Of a stretch of 64,000 nt of DNA, positions 44,705 to 55,445 are shown one piece after another. Below the pieces are notes generated by a model, which was not told where the DNA came from, searched no databases, and saw only the letters and a program-made list of their open reading frames with translations. The position numbers were made by a program, and so were the translations under genes. Source of the DNA: Gliomastix tumulicola. Taxonomy: Eukaryota > Ascomycota > Sordariomycetes > Hypocreales > Bionectriaceae. The number at the start of each line of letters is the position of its first letter. Positions within the stretch are counted from its first letter, which is position 1. Location: contig BCHX01000001.1 of the NCBI GenBank assembly GCA_001599755.1, positions 6,944,001-7,008,000 on the forward strand, given 5' to 3'.

Positions 44705-46439
44705 ATGTCAATCGTTGCCCTATCCGGCGAACTGCCGTGAGTGCTATCAAGTCTATGTGATAACGTTTCTGACTCCCTTCAGATCTAGCAGTGATATCGA
44801 GGAATTGGGAGAGCTTGCAAAGCAGCTGGGCTTCGAAGTCACCAACCCCAAGGATGCGCAAGACTTCGCCTTGCTTCTGAAATCCTTCAAGGGCGTGGTG
44901 CAAGGCATCAGCGATGGTCTAGACTACATTCCCCCTGTACTCGAGCTTCAGCCCACCATCGACGGACCTCGGACGTTTTGGAAAGCCGATGCGACAGACA
45001 ATCCCTTCAACGCCTGGAGCCATCGCTGCAACCTTGAATCTTCGAAGCCAACCAATGATCTCCTTCAAGGCAGAACAATAGCCATCAAAGACAATGTCTC
45101 TGTTGGCGGACTGCCCACCACGCTCGGCACTGTCCCGGAACTACATACAGATGGAAAGTTCCCGGTATCCCCCATCGATGCAACGGTAGTATCTAGACTT
45201 CTGTCTGCCGGTGCTGTGATCAAGGGGACGTCAACATGCGAGAGCTTCTGCGCATCCCCTCTGTCTTTTACGTCGGCGACGGGGCCGGTTCATCACCCTT
45301 TGCTGCACGGATACACGTCTGGCGGAAGCAGCAGCGGTTCCTGTGCTCTTGTGGCTGCCCATAAAATTGGGGGCTCTTCGGTCGGTGAAACATGCGAACT
45401 TGCCATTGGGAGTGATCAGGCCGGGTCTGTTCGCATTCCAGCTTGCTTCACTGGGCTTTACGGCCTGAAGCCTACTCATGGCCTCGTCCCATACACCGGC
45501 GCGGCGTCCATGGTTGCCATGATCGATCACCTTGGACCTATTGCAGCAAATCTGGAGGATATTGCGGCGTTGCTGAAGGTCATGGCGGGCTATGATGGAA
45601 TGGACGCCCGGATGACACCCGAGTCGCCTCTCATCGGCCACGTTAAGGACTACCCGGCGATACTCGCCAGCTTTCGGCAGTCAGTTAGCGATCGAAGTAC
45701 CACCAAACCGATGAGAATAGGGATTTTGAAGGAGGCATTCGAGATTATAGGATTGTCTCCTGAGGTTCGAGACATGGTCCGCGACTCTGCAGCTGCCTGC
45801 TTCTCAGCAGCAGGGGCTGAAGTGGTCGAGGTTTCTGTCCCTATGCATCTCGAGGGGCCGTCCATCTGGACTGCATCAACGCGCCATTCAATGTCAGAAT
45901 GGCTATGTGAGGGGAGACCGACGGGATATCTTTCCTATCTGGCACCGCATATCAAGCCAGCGTGGCCGCCGACGCAGAAGACGTACGAGCTTCTGGCTTC
46001 TACCAATCCGGCGGTTATCAACATCATCTTTAGCGGGAAACTCGCGCACGAGAAGCTCAGTCCGGCAGAGGAAGCCAAAGCCCACAGACGGATTTTCGAG
46101 TTGAGGGCTGCTTATGACAAGGCGCTGGCCGAGGCGGACGTTCTGATCACGCCGTGTGCCCCGACAATTGCCAAGCCCCATCCAGACTCCTCGGAGAAGG
46201 GTATCATGGAGAGGCTGAAGGCCGCCGTGGGCGTGACGAACAATACGTGTCCGTTCAACGTCACTGGACATCCGGCTATGAATGTGCCTTGTGGGGAGTT
46301 GCCTGTGCCTGGAGTTGAGGGTGTTGACCTGCCCGTTGCTATGCAGGTGATTGGAAAGCGGTGGGATGATGAGGGTGTCCTCACGGCAGCGGCCCTGTTC
46401 GAGGAAGGACAGCGACTGTTTAAACAGGATAAAGAGTAG
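44705..46439 (+). CDS. Amidase (amidase-signature family)
   Basis: Two exons, 44705-44736 (32 nt) and 44783-46439, with a 46-nt intron (GTGAGT donor, TTCAG acceptor), giving 562 aa. The family hydrolyses amides to acid and ammonia with a Ser-cisSer-Lys triad. Lys113 is in TIAIKDNVSVGG, the cis-Ser is in the GYTSGGSSSGS loop (Ser193/194) and the nucleophile is Ser226 in GSDQAGSVRIPACF. Further family segments are GLYGLKPTHGLVPYTGAAS and MIDHLGPIAANLEDIAALL. Compared with the usual spacing there is an insert of several residues (HKIGGSSVGETC) between the cis-Ser loop and the nucleophile; I see no intron there. No signal peptide, so cytosolic. It could release ammonia from a cluster intermediate. 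Confidence 0.9.
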
Positions 46440-46501
46440 TTGGAATAATATTAAAAGCATCCGAACTATGAATTGATTGAACACTCGATGATGATCTAAG
46501 C

Positions 46502-47500
46502 TCAAGGCTTTTTGTTACTGAGAAAGCTAGCAATATTCTCGTCCATCCATCGAGTATCCAGTTGGGATGCCCCGGAGCCCGCCAAGTGACCCCATACCGA
46601 TGGAATGACCCTCAAAGTTGCATTGCCAAGCAATTGTGCCTCTTTCTCGCTCGCCCGCCAGTCAAAGTACTGATCGGTCTCGCACGGCATCAGTAATACC
46701 GGTGTCTTTATCCCTGGCAGAACTTCATCAAGCGAGCTGCCAAACACCCCAATATCTCCCCTTTGCCACATGCGCAGCATCGCCAGCAGATCATCTGCAC
46801 CCCATCCGTCGTATCCCTTTCCCGTCACGTCCGTGTCCCAAGCTTCTAAGGTCTTATACCCCAGATCTGTGTAGAGCTCTTTGTCAAACCATTCACTGCT
46901 CGTCAGCCAGGCTGAATATGCCTTTCCAAAGGCCTTGATGCCCCGTGGAGTTCCCCCACTCTTCTGACGAAGGACTTCATCTGCGTAGTCGACAGAGCTC
47001 TCTAGAGCGGCACTGGGCCCTTCGAGAAACTGGTAGTTGTGGCGACTTGTCCTTGCAGAGGTGCATATCACAACTGCATTCTGGACGAAGCTAGGATACA
47101 TTCCAAGCCAGTGATAGACACACTGCCCTCCCATAGAGAACCCGATGGCAACTTCAACGCTCTGAATGCTAAGATGCTGCGTGAGCAAGGCATGTTGCGC
47201 GCGGACACAGTCCCTGTAGTCTATCGACCCGGGAAATCCCTCAGTGTTCGACGGGCTGGACGATTCCCCATTCCCGAAGAGAGCAACGACGATGATTCTA
47301 TACTCCTTGAGGACCCCGTTGGCGAAGTTGAGAGTCGAATGAAGTCTGCCGCGGAAGCATGTTGGTATGAGTGCGACCTTTGAAGCAGTGGGGTTCAAGT
47401 CCAAGTAGGCCAGCTGGACTTCTGGGAGGGTCGTTCCATCCTGGAACTTGAAGTCGGTGATGGTGTAGTGGTTGATCGTGGACTTGGTTGAGTCTGCCAT
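46502..47500 (-). CDS. Alpha/beta hydrolase, homoserine O-acetyltransferase (MET2)-like
   Basis: Single exon, 332 aa from the ATG at 47500 (an earlier GTG in frame is not needed). The protein shares the MetX/MET2 architecture: substrate-entry segment TTLPEVQLAYLDLNP, then ALIPTCFRGR, the nucleophile elbow AIGFSMGGQCVYHW with Ser122, the acid in LLMPCETDQYFDW and the base His in SVWGHLAGSG. Relatives outside methionine synthesis often act as plain hydrolases or acyltransferases in secondary or catabolic clusters. True MET2 is longer and has LNxGPS-type motifs that I do not see, so a hydrolase role in the cluster is likelier. It is convergent with the amidase (62 bp between stops) and divergent from the RidA gene. 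Confidence 0.85.
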   Translation of the reverse strand: MADSTKSTINHYTITDFKFQDGTTLPEVQLAYLDLNPTASKVALIPTCFRGRLHSTLNFANGVLKEYRIIVVALFGNGESSSPSNTEGFPGSIDYRDCVRAQHALLTQHLSIQSVEVAIGFSMGGQCVYHWLGMYPSFVQNAVVICTSARTSRHNYQFLEGPSAALESSVDYADEVLRQKSGGTPRGIKAFGKAYSAWLTSSEWFDKELYTDLGYKTLEAWDTDVTGKGYDGWGADDLLAMLRMWQRGDIGVFGSSLDEVLPGIKTPVLLMPCETDQYFDWRASEKEAQLLGNATLRVIPSVWGHLAGSGASQLDTRWMDENIASFLSNKKP

Positions 47501-47832
47501 GTTGACGGCACTTGGATGCCAGAGACCCCTGGCACGCACCTGAGGTCGAGTGTCCTTTAGTCACAGACGGTTGTCACACTGCGACTTGTGCTTGTCGTAT
47601 CGGAGTTGCACTGCGGGGATTGTCGGAGGGACCGACAGGACCCTGGATCGGCCGACTCCCGACGAAGTGGAGGTTGAGCGGAGCTGTTCCCTGATACGAC
47701 GCCGCTTCGGAGATGGCATCACGAACAGCGTGAGAACTGAGGATGAAGATGAGATACAAAAGCATGGAGTGTCTGAGATGATGGTCTCAAGCAGTCACAC
47801 AAGACTCAGCTGCAACTCCCCTCAGCCACAAG
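47501..47832. promoter_or_regulatory. Divergent promoter region hydrolase/RidA
   Basis: 332 bp between two outward-reading cluster genes; a candidate site for joint control by the Zn2Cys6 regulator next door. It contains several CGG/CCG triplets (for example near 47602-47680), but spacing to a known motif cannot be settled here. Confidence 0.4.
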
Positions 47833-48285
47833 ATGTCTCCCAACGGCCAAGCCTTCCTCCTCAACCCCGACGCGCCGGCCGGGCCGACACGATACCCTCA
47901 TGCCCGTGTCATATCCGCCCCTCACCGCACCATCTACGTCTCCGGCATCGCAAGCATCCGGCCCGACGGTACCCTGCTGGGCGTCACTGAGAATGCCGAC
48001 GGCACCTACGAGCTCGACGTCCGGAAACAGACAGCCGCCGTCCTCCAGACCATCGACGAGATCATCAAGGGGGCCACCGACGGCGCGGGGAGCATCCAGA
48101 ACGTCATCGATGCCGTTGTCTACCTGACGGATATGAAGTCGCAGTATGCGGGCATGAATGAGGAGTGGAACAAGGTCTTTTCGAGCCGCGAGACTGCTCC
48201 GGCCCGGGCGACGATTGGGGTCAAGGAGTTGCCGGATCCGCGGTTCATCGTCGAGGTCAAGGCCACTGCCATTGTAGAGGCATAG
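47833..48285 (+). CDS. RidA/YjgF-family deaminase
   Basis: Single exon, 150 aa. RidA proteins hydrolyse reactive enamines and imines; one catabolic branch is 2-aminomuconate deaminase. Seen here are YVSGIASIRPDGTL, the ALDV-like helix (LDVRKQTAAVLQTIDEIIKG), an AVVYLTDMKSQYAGMNEEW segment, and the catalytic-site block APARATIGVKELPDPRFIVE with the Arg that binds the substrate carboxylate. It is slightly longer than housekeeping RidA (about 130 aa), with an N-terminal stretch and an insert after the first sheet. The cluster setting beside an amidase, P450 and SDR fits deamination of a ring-cleavage or dehydroamino intermediate. This role is inference. Confidence 0.9.
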   Translation: MSPNGQAFLLNPDAPAGPTRYPHARVISAPHRTIYVSGIASIRPDGTLLGVTENADGTYELDVRKQTAAVLQTIDEIIKGATDGAGSIQNVIDAVVYLTDMKSQYAGMNEEWNKVFSSRETAPARATIGVKELPDPRFIVEVKATAIVEA

Positions 48286-48590
48286 ATGAATCACAAGAAC
48301 ACTTGAACTGCTCTCGTGACTTTTGTGTCCCTTCTCTGTGAAATCTAGACCTTTCCCAACCAACCAATAATGATGCGTGGATTTGTCCGCTGTGCCCTTA
48401 TCACAGCTAGTCCGGACTATACACCTTGTGGGCCTCACTAACTCTGTGGAGGCGGGGACCGACTCAAGGGACCTCAAGGAAATGATAAGCCGGCGGCTGA
48501 TGTCCGATTTCCCCTCGATTGTGACTCTTGAGTGCATCGAGGGGATGAGAGATTAGAGATCCATCCCTGACTGAACCCTGCACATTCGTC
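48286..48590. other. Intergenic RidA/regulator
   Basis: 305 bp, RidA 3' flank and promoter of the Zn2Cys6 gene. Nothing specific recognised. Confidence 0.45.
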
Positions 48591-50853
48591 ATGTCGACCG
48601 TAGGCAATGGACAGGCCCGAGCCTCGTGCTCCCGATGCCATCGTCGGAAGAAGCGCTGCGATCGGACTTTACCGCAGTGCGAGAATTGCCGCCGGGCCTA
48701 TGTCGCGTGCAGCTTCCTGGACGATGACCGACAGACGGCGTCGTACTCCATCGCGTGGGTTGTTTGTCGCGTGCCACGTTCGTGGGGGCAGATGCTGACT
48801 TTTCTGTCTAGATACGTACGAGGGCTCGAGAGTAGGGTCAAGAACCTGGAGAAGGATGTCGCTTCGTCACCGCCGGTGCAGACGCCTCCGGTGACCACGG
48901 AGGCTGATTTCACGACTGATGTGCCGGAGGCGAGCTTCATGCAGGAGGACATCATGGTCTTTGACCAGGCTCCGTCGTTTGATCCCTCCGTTACCGACTG
49001 GCCGGTCTTGGGTACTCCCACCGCTGACGATGATTCGGTGCCTAATGTGGACGCCCGGCGTCCAACGCTGCACTCCCTGGATGAGGTGCTGAAGAATCTG
49101 TCACTCGAAGCGACGGCAGAGCGGCACCTGGGATCTTCCTCAGGCCTCTCCTTTGCAAAACTCACACAAACCGTGCTCCGTCGTCTCAGTCCTGACAGGG
49201 CCGACTTTGTCTTTGGCAAAGAGAGCACAGCCCTGCCGCAGCTCAACTCTATATCAGCCGCATCCGCGAACCCGTTTGACCGTCCGGCATTCCCCAACTT
49301 TGGCAACTCCATGTCGTGCGATCCGATGCTGTTTGGGGACTTTCTCCTCCCAGACATGCACGTGATGGATCCGGCGACTTCGACTGAGCTCACTCACCTG
49401 TTTCTCCCTGCAGACGGCTCAAAGATTGATCGCCTGGTGGAATTCTACTTTGCACACTCGCACACGCTGTATCCGATTGTTCAAAGGAGGGAGTTTCTGG
49501 CCACGCTCAATGCTGTGCGCGAGAATCCCCATGCATCGGCAGCTCAGTCGCCGTTGTCGCTGTTCAGGATATGGATGGTCCTGGCAATTGGGTCGACAGC
49601 TTATTGCTCTGTTTCGCTGGCGGATGAGACAGAGTCCATGTTGTACTACAACAAGGCTACGACATACTTTGAAGCGTCACTTGCCTATGGAGACATGGTA
49701 TGTTCACAATGGACGGAGGAAGTATCGTTTACTGATAGTGTCTGTAGGCTGCCTTGGAAGTCATCATGCTTCAAGTCTCGTACTCATTTTTCAATCAACT
49801 GGGGCCCAGTGAGTATCTGTCGCCAATTGAGCGGAGATTGGAAGGTCTTGCTGACCGAAACAACAGATACCTGGTTTCTGGTTGGCCTCGCGGCTCGGTT
49901 GGCATTAGGCATGGGCTTTCATGCATCGTCCACTTATGAAGGCCTTCCTACCGATATAGCAGAAAGGCGGAAACGGCTGTTCTTCTCTGTCTACATGATG
50001 GATCGGTATGGAGACTTATGAAGACCTTCTACACTCTGGAGACTGAGCTGACCCCTTCTAGCGTGGTATCGACAGCCTTGGGCAGGCCATTTGCGTTGCA
50101 CGATGATGACATAGATGTTTCGGTAAGCCATTCCTGTTACCCTATTTTGAGCAATGTTGAGCTGATTTATCGTAGCCCTTCGCGGATGCAGACGATGAGG
50201 ACATCAAACTTGATGGCATTGAGCCTCGAAGCTCTCTCCATCCCTCCCTCATGGCTGTTCCACTACACATTCTCGCTCTGCGCAAAATCACCAGCAAAAT
50301 CGCCCGCCACGTCTACTCTCCCCCTCGTACCACAAAACTCACCTCAGACGAGCGAGAATCCATTATCCGTGCCCTCCACCAGGACCTCATCGCCTGGCGC
50401 CGCAACATGCCCTTCCCTCTCCCGCATGTGGAAGCACACGTCCCGCATCTCACAAGTCACTGGTATGACTTCAACTATTATACGCATCTTGCATTACTAT
50501 ACCGGCCGACGCCGCTGTTACCGACTCTCGATCAGCGGCGTATCCGGATCCTCGCCGATGCTGCATCGATGTCTATCCGGCAGGCAACAGAAATGCACCG
50601 GCAAGGACGGTTCGCGTACAACTGGCTCAACCTCCTGCAGATTTTCACATCGACAATGTCGCTCGTGTATGCTATTACCGCGCAGCCAGATGACTTGCAC
50701 ACGGTGCTGAGGGAGACCAAGGCGACGGCGGATTTGAAGTTGTCGATTGAGCTGTTCGGGACATTGGGGAGGAAATTTTCGGCGGCGGTGACGCTGAAGG
50801 AGATGGTGCAGGAGATTGTCGCCAAGTATGAGCATATTCAGGGACCTGTGTAG
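48591..50853 (+). CDS. Zn2Cys6 transcription factor, likely cluster regulator
   Basis: Six exons: 48591-48754, 48812-49697, 49748-49808, 49867-50005, 50062-50122 and 50176-50853, giving 662 aa. The N-terminal binuclear zinc cluster is ASCSRCHRRKKRCDRTLPQC plus ENCRRAYVACSF (residues about 11-42), followed by a linker and a coiled-coil segment YVRGLESRVKNLEKDV, a dimerisation element. The fungal-specific transcription-factor middle domain runs from about residue 290 (LVEFYFAHSHTLYPIVQRRE) through GFHASSTYEGLPTDIAERRK and RVVSTALGRPFALHDDDIDV. A candidate acidic region lies at ADADDEDIKLDG. The ORF read without splicing stops early in several places, but each break is explained by a GT-AG intron of 49-58 nt in the correct phase. 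Position inside the cluster suggests pathway-specific control. Confidence 0.87.
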
Positions 50854-51029
50854 AATATTCGAGAGATGGTTTCTTGCTTAAAGCTGTGTTGCTAAGTCGC
50901 GCAAGTGTATCGGAGCGGCCGACAGTGAATACCCGCATCCCCACTGGCACAGAAGGGGTAGAGATTAAAGAATATGGTCTAAAACCGAGAGAATCAGTGT
51001 CAATATTGCCCCCAGGATCAGTTCAAACC

Positions 51030-52406
51030 ATGTCCGCCCAACTCACAGCGACAGCAGAGTGTTCTGAACAAGACGCTGAGAAACAGGCCGCGACGCACAT
51101 ATCACGGCAAGCTAATACTCGCGATGCCGCAACAATCACCTACGCAAAAGGAGGATGGACAGCCTGGACGGTCGTTCTTGGCAGCTGGTTAGCTCTGTTT
51201 GGCTCCATGAGCCTCATGAACAGTATCGGCGTCTTTCAAGCCTACATCCTGCGGAACCAGCTGCGAGAATACAGCGTTGGCGAGGTGGGATGGATATTTG
51301 GTGTGTACAGCGGCCTCACCTTCTTCTGCGGTGTCCTCGTGGGTCCGGTCTTTGATGCCCGCGGCCCTCGCGAGTTGATATCTCTCGGCGGCGTGGGCAC
51401 TGTTCTGTTTCTTGTTCTGCTGGGATTCTGCAGGCGGTACTGGGAGTTTATGCTGGTGTTTGGCGTGCTAGGAGGAATCAGTTTGTCCCTAACGTTCGGC
51501 CCAGCCATTTCAATCGTGGCTCACTACTTCAACGAAAGGCGAGGGTTGGCGACCGGGATGGCATCGTCCGGTGGTTCGTTTGGAGGCATTGTCTTCCCAA
51601 TCATGCTGGAGCGGCTGTTCTCGAAATACGGATTTGCATGGGCAACTCGGGCTGCTGCCATTCTTTGCTTCATTACATTTACGGCGTCGGTTCTTCTCAT
51701 ACGCCCACGATTTCCGCCAAAGCCGCTCACCATGGCCACGGTCCGCCCGTCTCTCCGCCCCTTGTTGAATCCCGGGCTGGCACTCACCAGTGTCGGTGTC
51801 TTCTTCATGGAGTGGGGAATCTTCGTCCCGTTTTCATACCTGACGTCTTACGCCTTGGACAACAAAACATCACCGGAACTCGCATACGCGCTGCTCTCGG
51901 TGGCCAATGCAGGCGGCGTGCTGGGCCGATGGGTGACTGGATACCTTGCCGACCGATTTGGACGATTCAACATGTTGATAGCTACAATGATTGGCGGCGT
52001 CGTAACGAACGCCTGTCTTTGGATGCCTGCTCGGTCGAGCGGCGCGGTTCTCGTTGTCTTCGCACTCCTCTTTGGTTTCTGCAGCGGCGGAAACGTGAGT
52101 CTGGCGCCCGTGTGCGTCGGTCAGCTCTGTGATGTAAAGTCATATGGGCGGTGGTACGGCACGGCTTTCATGGTGGTCAGCGTCAGGTTTTGTCTCTCTT
52201 CCCTTGGTGACGAGAAGAATGCAGTGCTGACTGGTAGCAGCGTGTTCACTGGTACCCCGATTGGCGGTGTCATTTTGACGAGCTCCAACGATAAATACTG
52301 GGGGCTTATTACGTTCACGATCTTGAGTTATCTTGCAAGCTGTGCATGCTTGATCGCGGCCAAGATCAGCTGCCGTGGATGGGGTGGAATATTTGGGGTA
52401 TTTTGA
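51030..52406 (+). CDS. MFS transporter, monocarboxylate porter family
   Basis: Two exons, 51030-52186 and 52241-52406, giving 440 aa. The MCT family of fungi carries monocarboxylates and similar compounds such as riboflavin across the plasma membrane. Twelve helices are expected; visible features are GGWTAWTVVLGSWLALFGSM (helix 1), NSIGVFQAYILRNQL, the loop motif GPVFDARGPRELI, NERRGLATGMASSGGSFGG in helix 4-5 region, and GRWVTGYLADRFGRFN. The 54-nt intron at 52187-52240 is divisible by three and contains no stop, so retention would add 18 residues; removing it gives the family spacing GTAFMVVSVSVFTGTPIGG. The ATG at 51030 is chosen because upstream codons lack an ATG and look non-coding. Confidence 0.85.
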   Translation: MSAQLTATAECSEQDAEKQAATHISRQANTRDAATITYAKGGWTAWTVVLGSWLALFGSMSLMNSIGVFQAYILRNQLREYSVGEVGWIFGVYSGLTFFCGVLVGPVFDARGPRELISLGGVGTVLFLVLLGFCRRYWEFMLVFGVLGGISLSLTFGPAISIVAHYFNERRGLATGMASSGGSFGGIVFPIMLERLFSKYGFAWATRAAAILCFITFTASVLLIRPRFPPKPLTMATVRPSLRPLLNPGLALTSVGVFFMEWGIFVPFSYLTSYALDNKTSPELAYALLSVANAGGVLGRWVTGYLADRFGRFNMLIATMIGGVVTNACLWMPARSSGAVLVVFALLFGFCSGGNVSLAPVCVGQLCDVKSYGRWYGTAFMVVSVRFCLSSLGDEKNAVLTGSSVFTGTPIGGVILTSSNDKYWGLITFTILSYLASCACLIAAKISCRGWGGIFGVF

Positions 52407-52921
52407 GTGAAGGAAAACGATCATCGCCTGCCTGAAACACAAGGAACCAGCGGAAGGTATAGATTAAAATTTGAGAGACCTACCAGATGAAAACAGGAAA
52501 GCTGCCTAACAAGTTCAATTCCTGTCTGCCGGGCCCACGGGGCCTGTCATCCTGCGACCGTAGCGTCAGGTCGTAAGACACGCTGTTAGGGGAGTTACTC
52601 CATTCTCGTTCTTCTCGTCTCTCGTTCTTCTCGTCTATTCGAGCCATAGACTGGCCGTCAGATGGCGCTAGTAGCATCTCGACCATCTTGTCTCCCGTTC
52701 AGTTAGAGCTATATAATGGCACAAGCAACTGACGACCGCCTCCAGAAGCACGTTTGGTCACTCTGTCAAGGCTGTCAACAACAGGCGGGGATGCCTGCGT
52801 ACTCATTAGAGGTTTCTAACGTCTATGACAGCTTTTCTTTTTACCGACAATCGAGTCAAATGTAGCCGCATCTGGAAGGGGATCTACGGATAAGAAATAA
52901 GTATAAAATATCTTTATATTC
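52407..52921. other. Intergenic, convergent MFS and membrane-protein ends
   Basis: About 0.5 kb of 3' flanks. A CTCGTTCTTCT unit is repeated twice near 52603-52630. No gene seen. Confidence 0.45.
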
Positions 52922-54607
52922 TTAGTTAAAATGAGGCAGCAAACTAGACCATTCTACTGACTGATAGGCACTCTTAGGCAGCGACCGTAACTCAATAACG
53001 TCTTCTAAAAGGATGAAAAGCCTTGCTGCAATGTATAGCAAGCCCATGATACCGGCGAGCATGAGCAACCCCGTTGGTATACCTGCATGTGCATTCGCTG
53101 CGCTGACCGCCTCATTGCCGGATACTTGAGGCGCCTGCGTGCCCTCCCTACTCGTACTCTTGCTTCCCAAGGCCGTTGGGAAGTCCTGTAGATCAGCTAC
53201 TGTAGTGATAGGTATCTCTGGTAGACGAGCCGATGGCGCTGTCGAGCTGTCTGTGCCCGCTGCCCCATCAGCTCCCTTTGCGTCTATCGGCTGCTGGGTA
53301 GACGAGGAATTCTTGGACACCTGCTCAGGACCGGCTTTCCATTTCCTTGGGTGAAAGAGCTGACCAGTAGTTCTGATCTTTGACAGCAGGCCGATGACTT
53401 CGTTTGTGGCCATGCCAGCGAGCACGATGAGCATGGATACCATCACAGACGCTCTCCAAAGCAACTGCTCGGCCCTGGTGGGGAAGCTCGATGTCCAGAG
53501 CACCAAGAAGGGCGCGTTGTACGCCAACCAGGCTACAAAACACAGCCTAAATATGATCGGGGGCAACACGGCCGACTCGAAGTTGCACACGCGTTCCGGG
53601 TCTTTGTTTTTGCTGATTCCTAGCCGTCTGGCTAAATATCTGGAGTAGGCAAACAATATGCGCGTCCCCTCCTCTGTTCCGACGGCTCCGTTCATGGCGA
53701 GGTTGGCATGGGCACCGTGTTCTGAATATGTCTCGAGCTCCTGCTTCTGCTCAGGACTGAGACTGATCTCGAGAATTTCCGGGATCCTGATGTCTGCCGG
53801 TTTGTGCCACCAGAAGAAGGACATCGGGATAGCAAAGAAGATGTAGCCGTTCGTCGTCACCTCTATCGTGGTGATGGCGATGCCTCGGACGAGTCTGCCA
53901 ATGACGTTGGAAGAATACCACAGAGCCTGGATAAGAGCGATGAGGCGCAGGAGACCGTCGACCTTATCTCTGTCCCCTAAGGCCGTCAGCTGCGTTCGCG
54001 GCACGTCGATACGCTTCACTCTGATCATGCAGAGTAGCTGCCGCGCGTTGATCCTGACAGGCGCGTCGCCGTTGATCCTGGCTAGGAGGCCCCCCATGTC
54101 TGCGATGAACGCATCCTTCACCGTCCAGTCGGCGACGCCCGCCGCCTTGAACGCCTTGACAGACTCGGCCGCTCGGAAGTACTGCGCCCCGGCCACCGCG
54201 CAGACCACCTCCGGGGCGAGGAGGGCGACCAGGGCAATGTAGGTCTTTCGCCTATACGCGGCCCACGAGGACTCGCCCTTTCCCGGCACGTTGGGGCAGA
54301 TAACGGCCCAGCAGCAGAGGAAGGAGGTGGCGATGGAGCTCCATAGGATGTCGAAAGTGCCCCGGCCGTCGGGAGATGACGTCCAGCCTTGCTTGGGCTC
54401 ACCGTTGCCAAAAACGTTTGAGCTAGCAGGGCCGTGATCCTCCGCAGCTGCTCTCTGACCGAGTGCGACGGGCTGTGCCCAGGCGCGTGACGCGTTCAGC
54501 AGGATGCAGATTGCGATAATCGTGCTCAGGGCAGGTGTCAGCTCTCTCAGTGCCATGGTTGACGGCGGCATTTTGACGGATGTGCGAGCCACGGCTATGG
54601 AATTCAT
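52922..54607 (-). CDS. Fungal multi-pass membrane protein, GWxSxPxxRGTxDILW family
   Basis: Single exon, 561 aa, function unknown. A hydrophobic N-terminus ending ASRAWAQP looks like a signal peptide; an inner ATG (Met18) might be the true start. The family hallmark follows at about residue 74: GWTSSPDGRGTFDILWSSI, then FLCCWAVICPNVP. Further hydrophobic segments are YIALVALLAPEVVCAVAGAQ, GYIFFAIPMSFFWWHKPADI, PPIIFRLCFVAWLAYNAPFL, SMLIVLAGMATNEVIGLL and, at the C-terminus, GLLMLAGIMGLLYIAARLFI followed by the family end RSLPKSAYQSVEWSSLLPH. A Ser/Thr/Ala-rich loop of about 90 residues lies before the last helix. Such proteins are numerous and variable in filamentous ascomycetes; I know no experimentally defined role. 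Confidence 0.82.
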   Translation of the reverse strand: MNSIAVARTSVKMPPSTMALRELTPALSTIIAICILLNASRAWAQPVALGQRAAAEDHGPASSNVFGNGEPKQGWTSSPDGRGTFDILWSSIATSFLCCWAVICPNVPGKGESSWAAYRRKTYIALVALLAPEVVCAVAGAQYFRAAESVKAFKAAGVADWTVKDAFIADMGGLLARINGDAPVRINARQLLCMIRVKRIDVPRTQLTALGDRDKVDGLLRLIALIQALWYSSNVIGRLVRGIAITTIEVTTNGYIFFAIPMSFFWWHKPADIRIPEILEISLSPEQKQELETYSEHGAHANLAMNGAVGTEEGTRILFAYSRYLARRLGISKNKDPERVCNFESAVLPPIIFRLCFVAWLAYNAPFLVLWTSSFPTRAEQLLWRASVMVSMLIVLAGMATNEVIGLLSKIRTTGQLFHPRKWKAGPEQVSKNSSSTQQPIDAKGADGAAGTDSSTAPSARLPEIPITTVADLQDFPTALGSKSTSREGTQAPQVSGNEAVSAANAHAGIPTGLLMLAGIMGLLYIAARLFILLEDVIELRSLPKSAYQSVEWSSLLPHFN

Positions 54608-55445
54608 GCGGAAGTTTTCTCAGCGTCTAGTATAGGCAGCTTTATTTGATACCAGGGGCCTTATCCTCAATTTATTGCTTCATAAAGGCATTGTTCATGT
54701 TAAGCGCCGCCTGTGTTTCAGGGGTTCCCATCCGCGACCGCTGGCGGCGCTTACTGAGGCACGCCACGTCAGGGGTGTATACAAAATCTGACTGCGAGCC
54801 GTGCTGTCTTATCAAACAAGGCCCTTAGATTGGTCTCCCCGTGACAAGTTGGATTGTAACTTACCCCTAGTTAGCCATCCAGTAGCAGAAGAACAATAAG
54901 GTGCAAATCCAGAATATCATGCATATGGTGGTGGCGTTAACGAAGTACGGGGTGGAGTAGGCCTAGGGCCTTGTTTGGGGGCAAATTTCGGGATGGACAA
55001 CAGTATATGTTCATCAGCAGCACATAGACCAATGGAAGCGCGTGAATGATATTACACGAGGGACTGGACGCAGTTCAGAGCTGCGAATACAGAAGCCGCT
55101 CCAGAAAACGAGGCAGCACTAAAGCCATACGCAGCCATGATTGCTTGTACGTTATCTACCCACCTTATCAGCTCTGTCGCCTACCCTCATGCACAGCCAC
55201 AGATACGCCACCGCTGTGTGAGACATGTCAGTCGCCATGGCTTAAGCATTATGTCATCCTGCATGTGAGGCATACTGTCTTGGCGCAACGATTGGCTACC
55301 AAAATTGGCCCTCAATGCACTGTTAGACTGCCTGCATCACTAGTTCGTTGCCTTACATCCGTTAGGCACACACTCCGATTCATCACAGTTCGACCCAACA
55401 ATCAACCTTCGCAGCGACTGATCATCCTTGTGTCATCAGCGCAAA
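54608..55445. other. Intergenic, divergent membrane protein/unknown gene
   Basis: 0.84 kb of less GC-rich DNA. A plus frame at 55046-55486 overlaps the next gene's start but lacks similarity. Nothing recognised. Confidence 0.45.

Noticed and set aside
49698..50175. Apparent multiple frameshifts in the Zn2Cys6 regulator
   Set aside because: All breaks are explained by four short GT-AG introns in matching phase.
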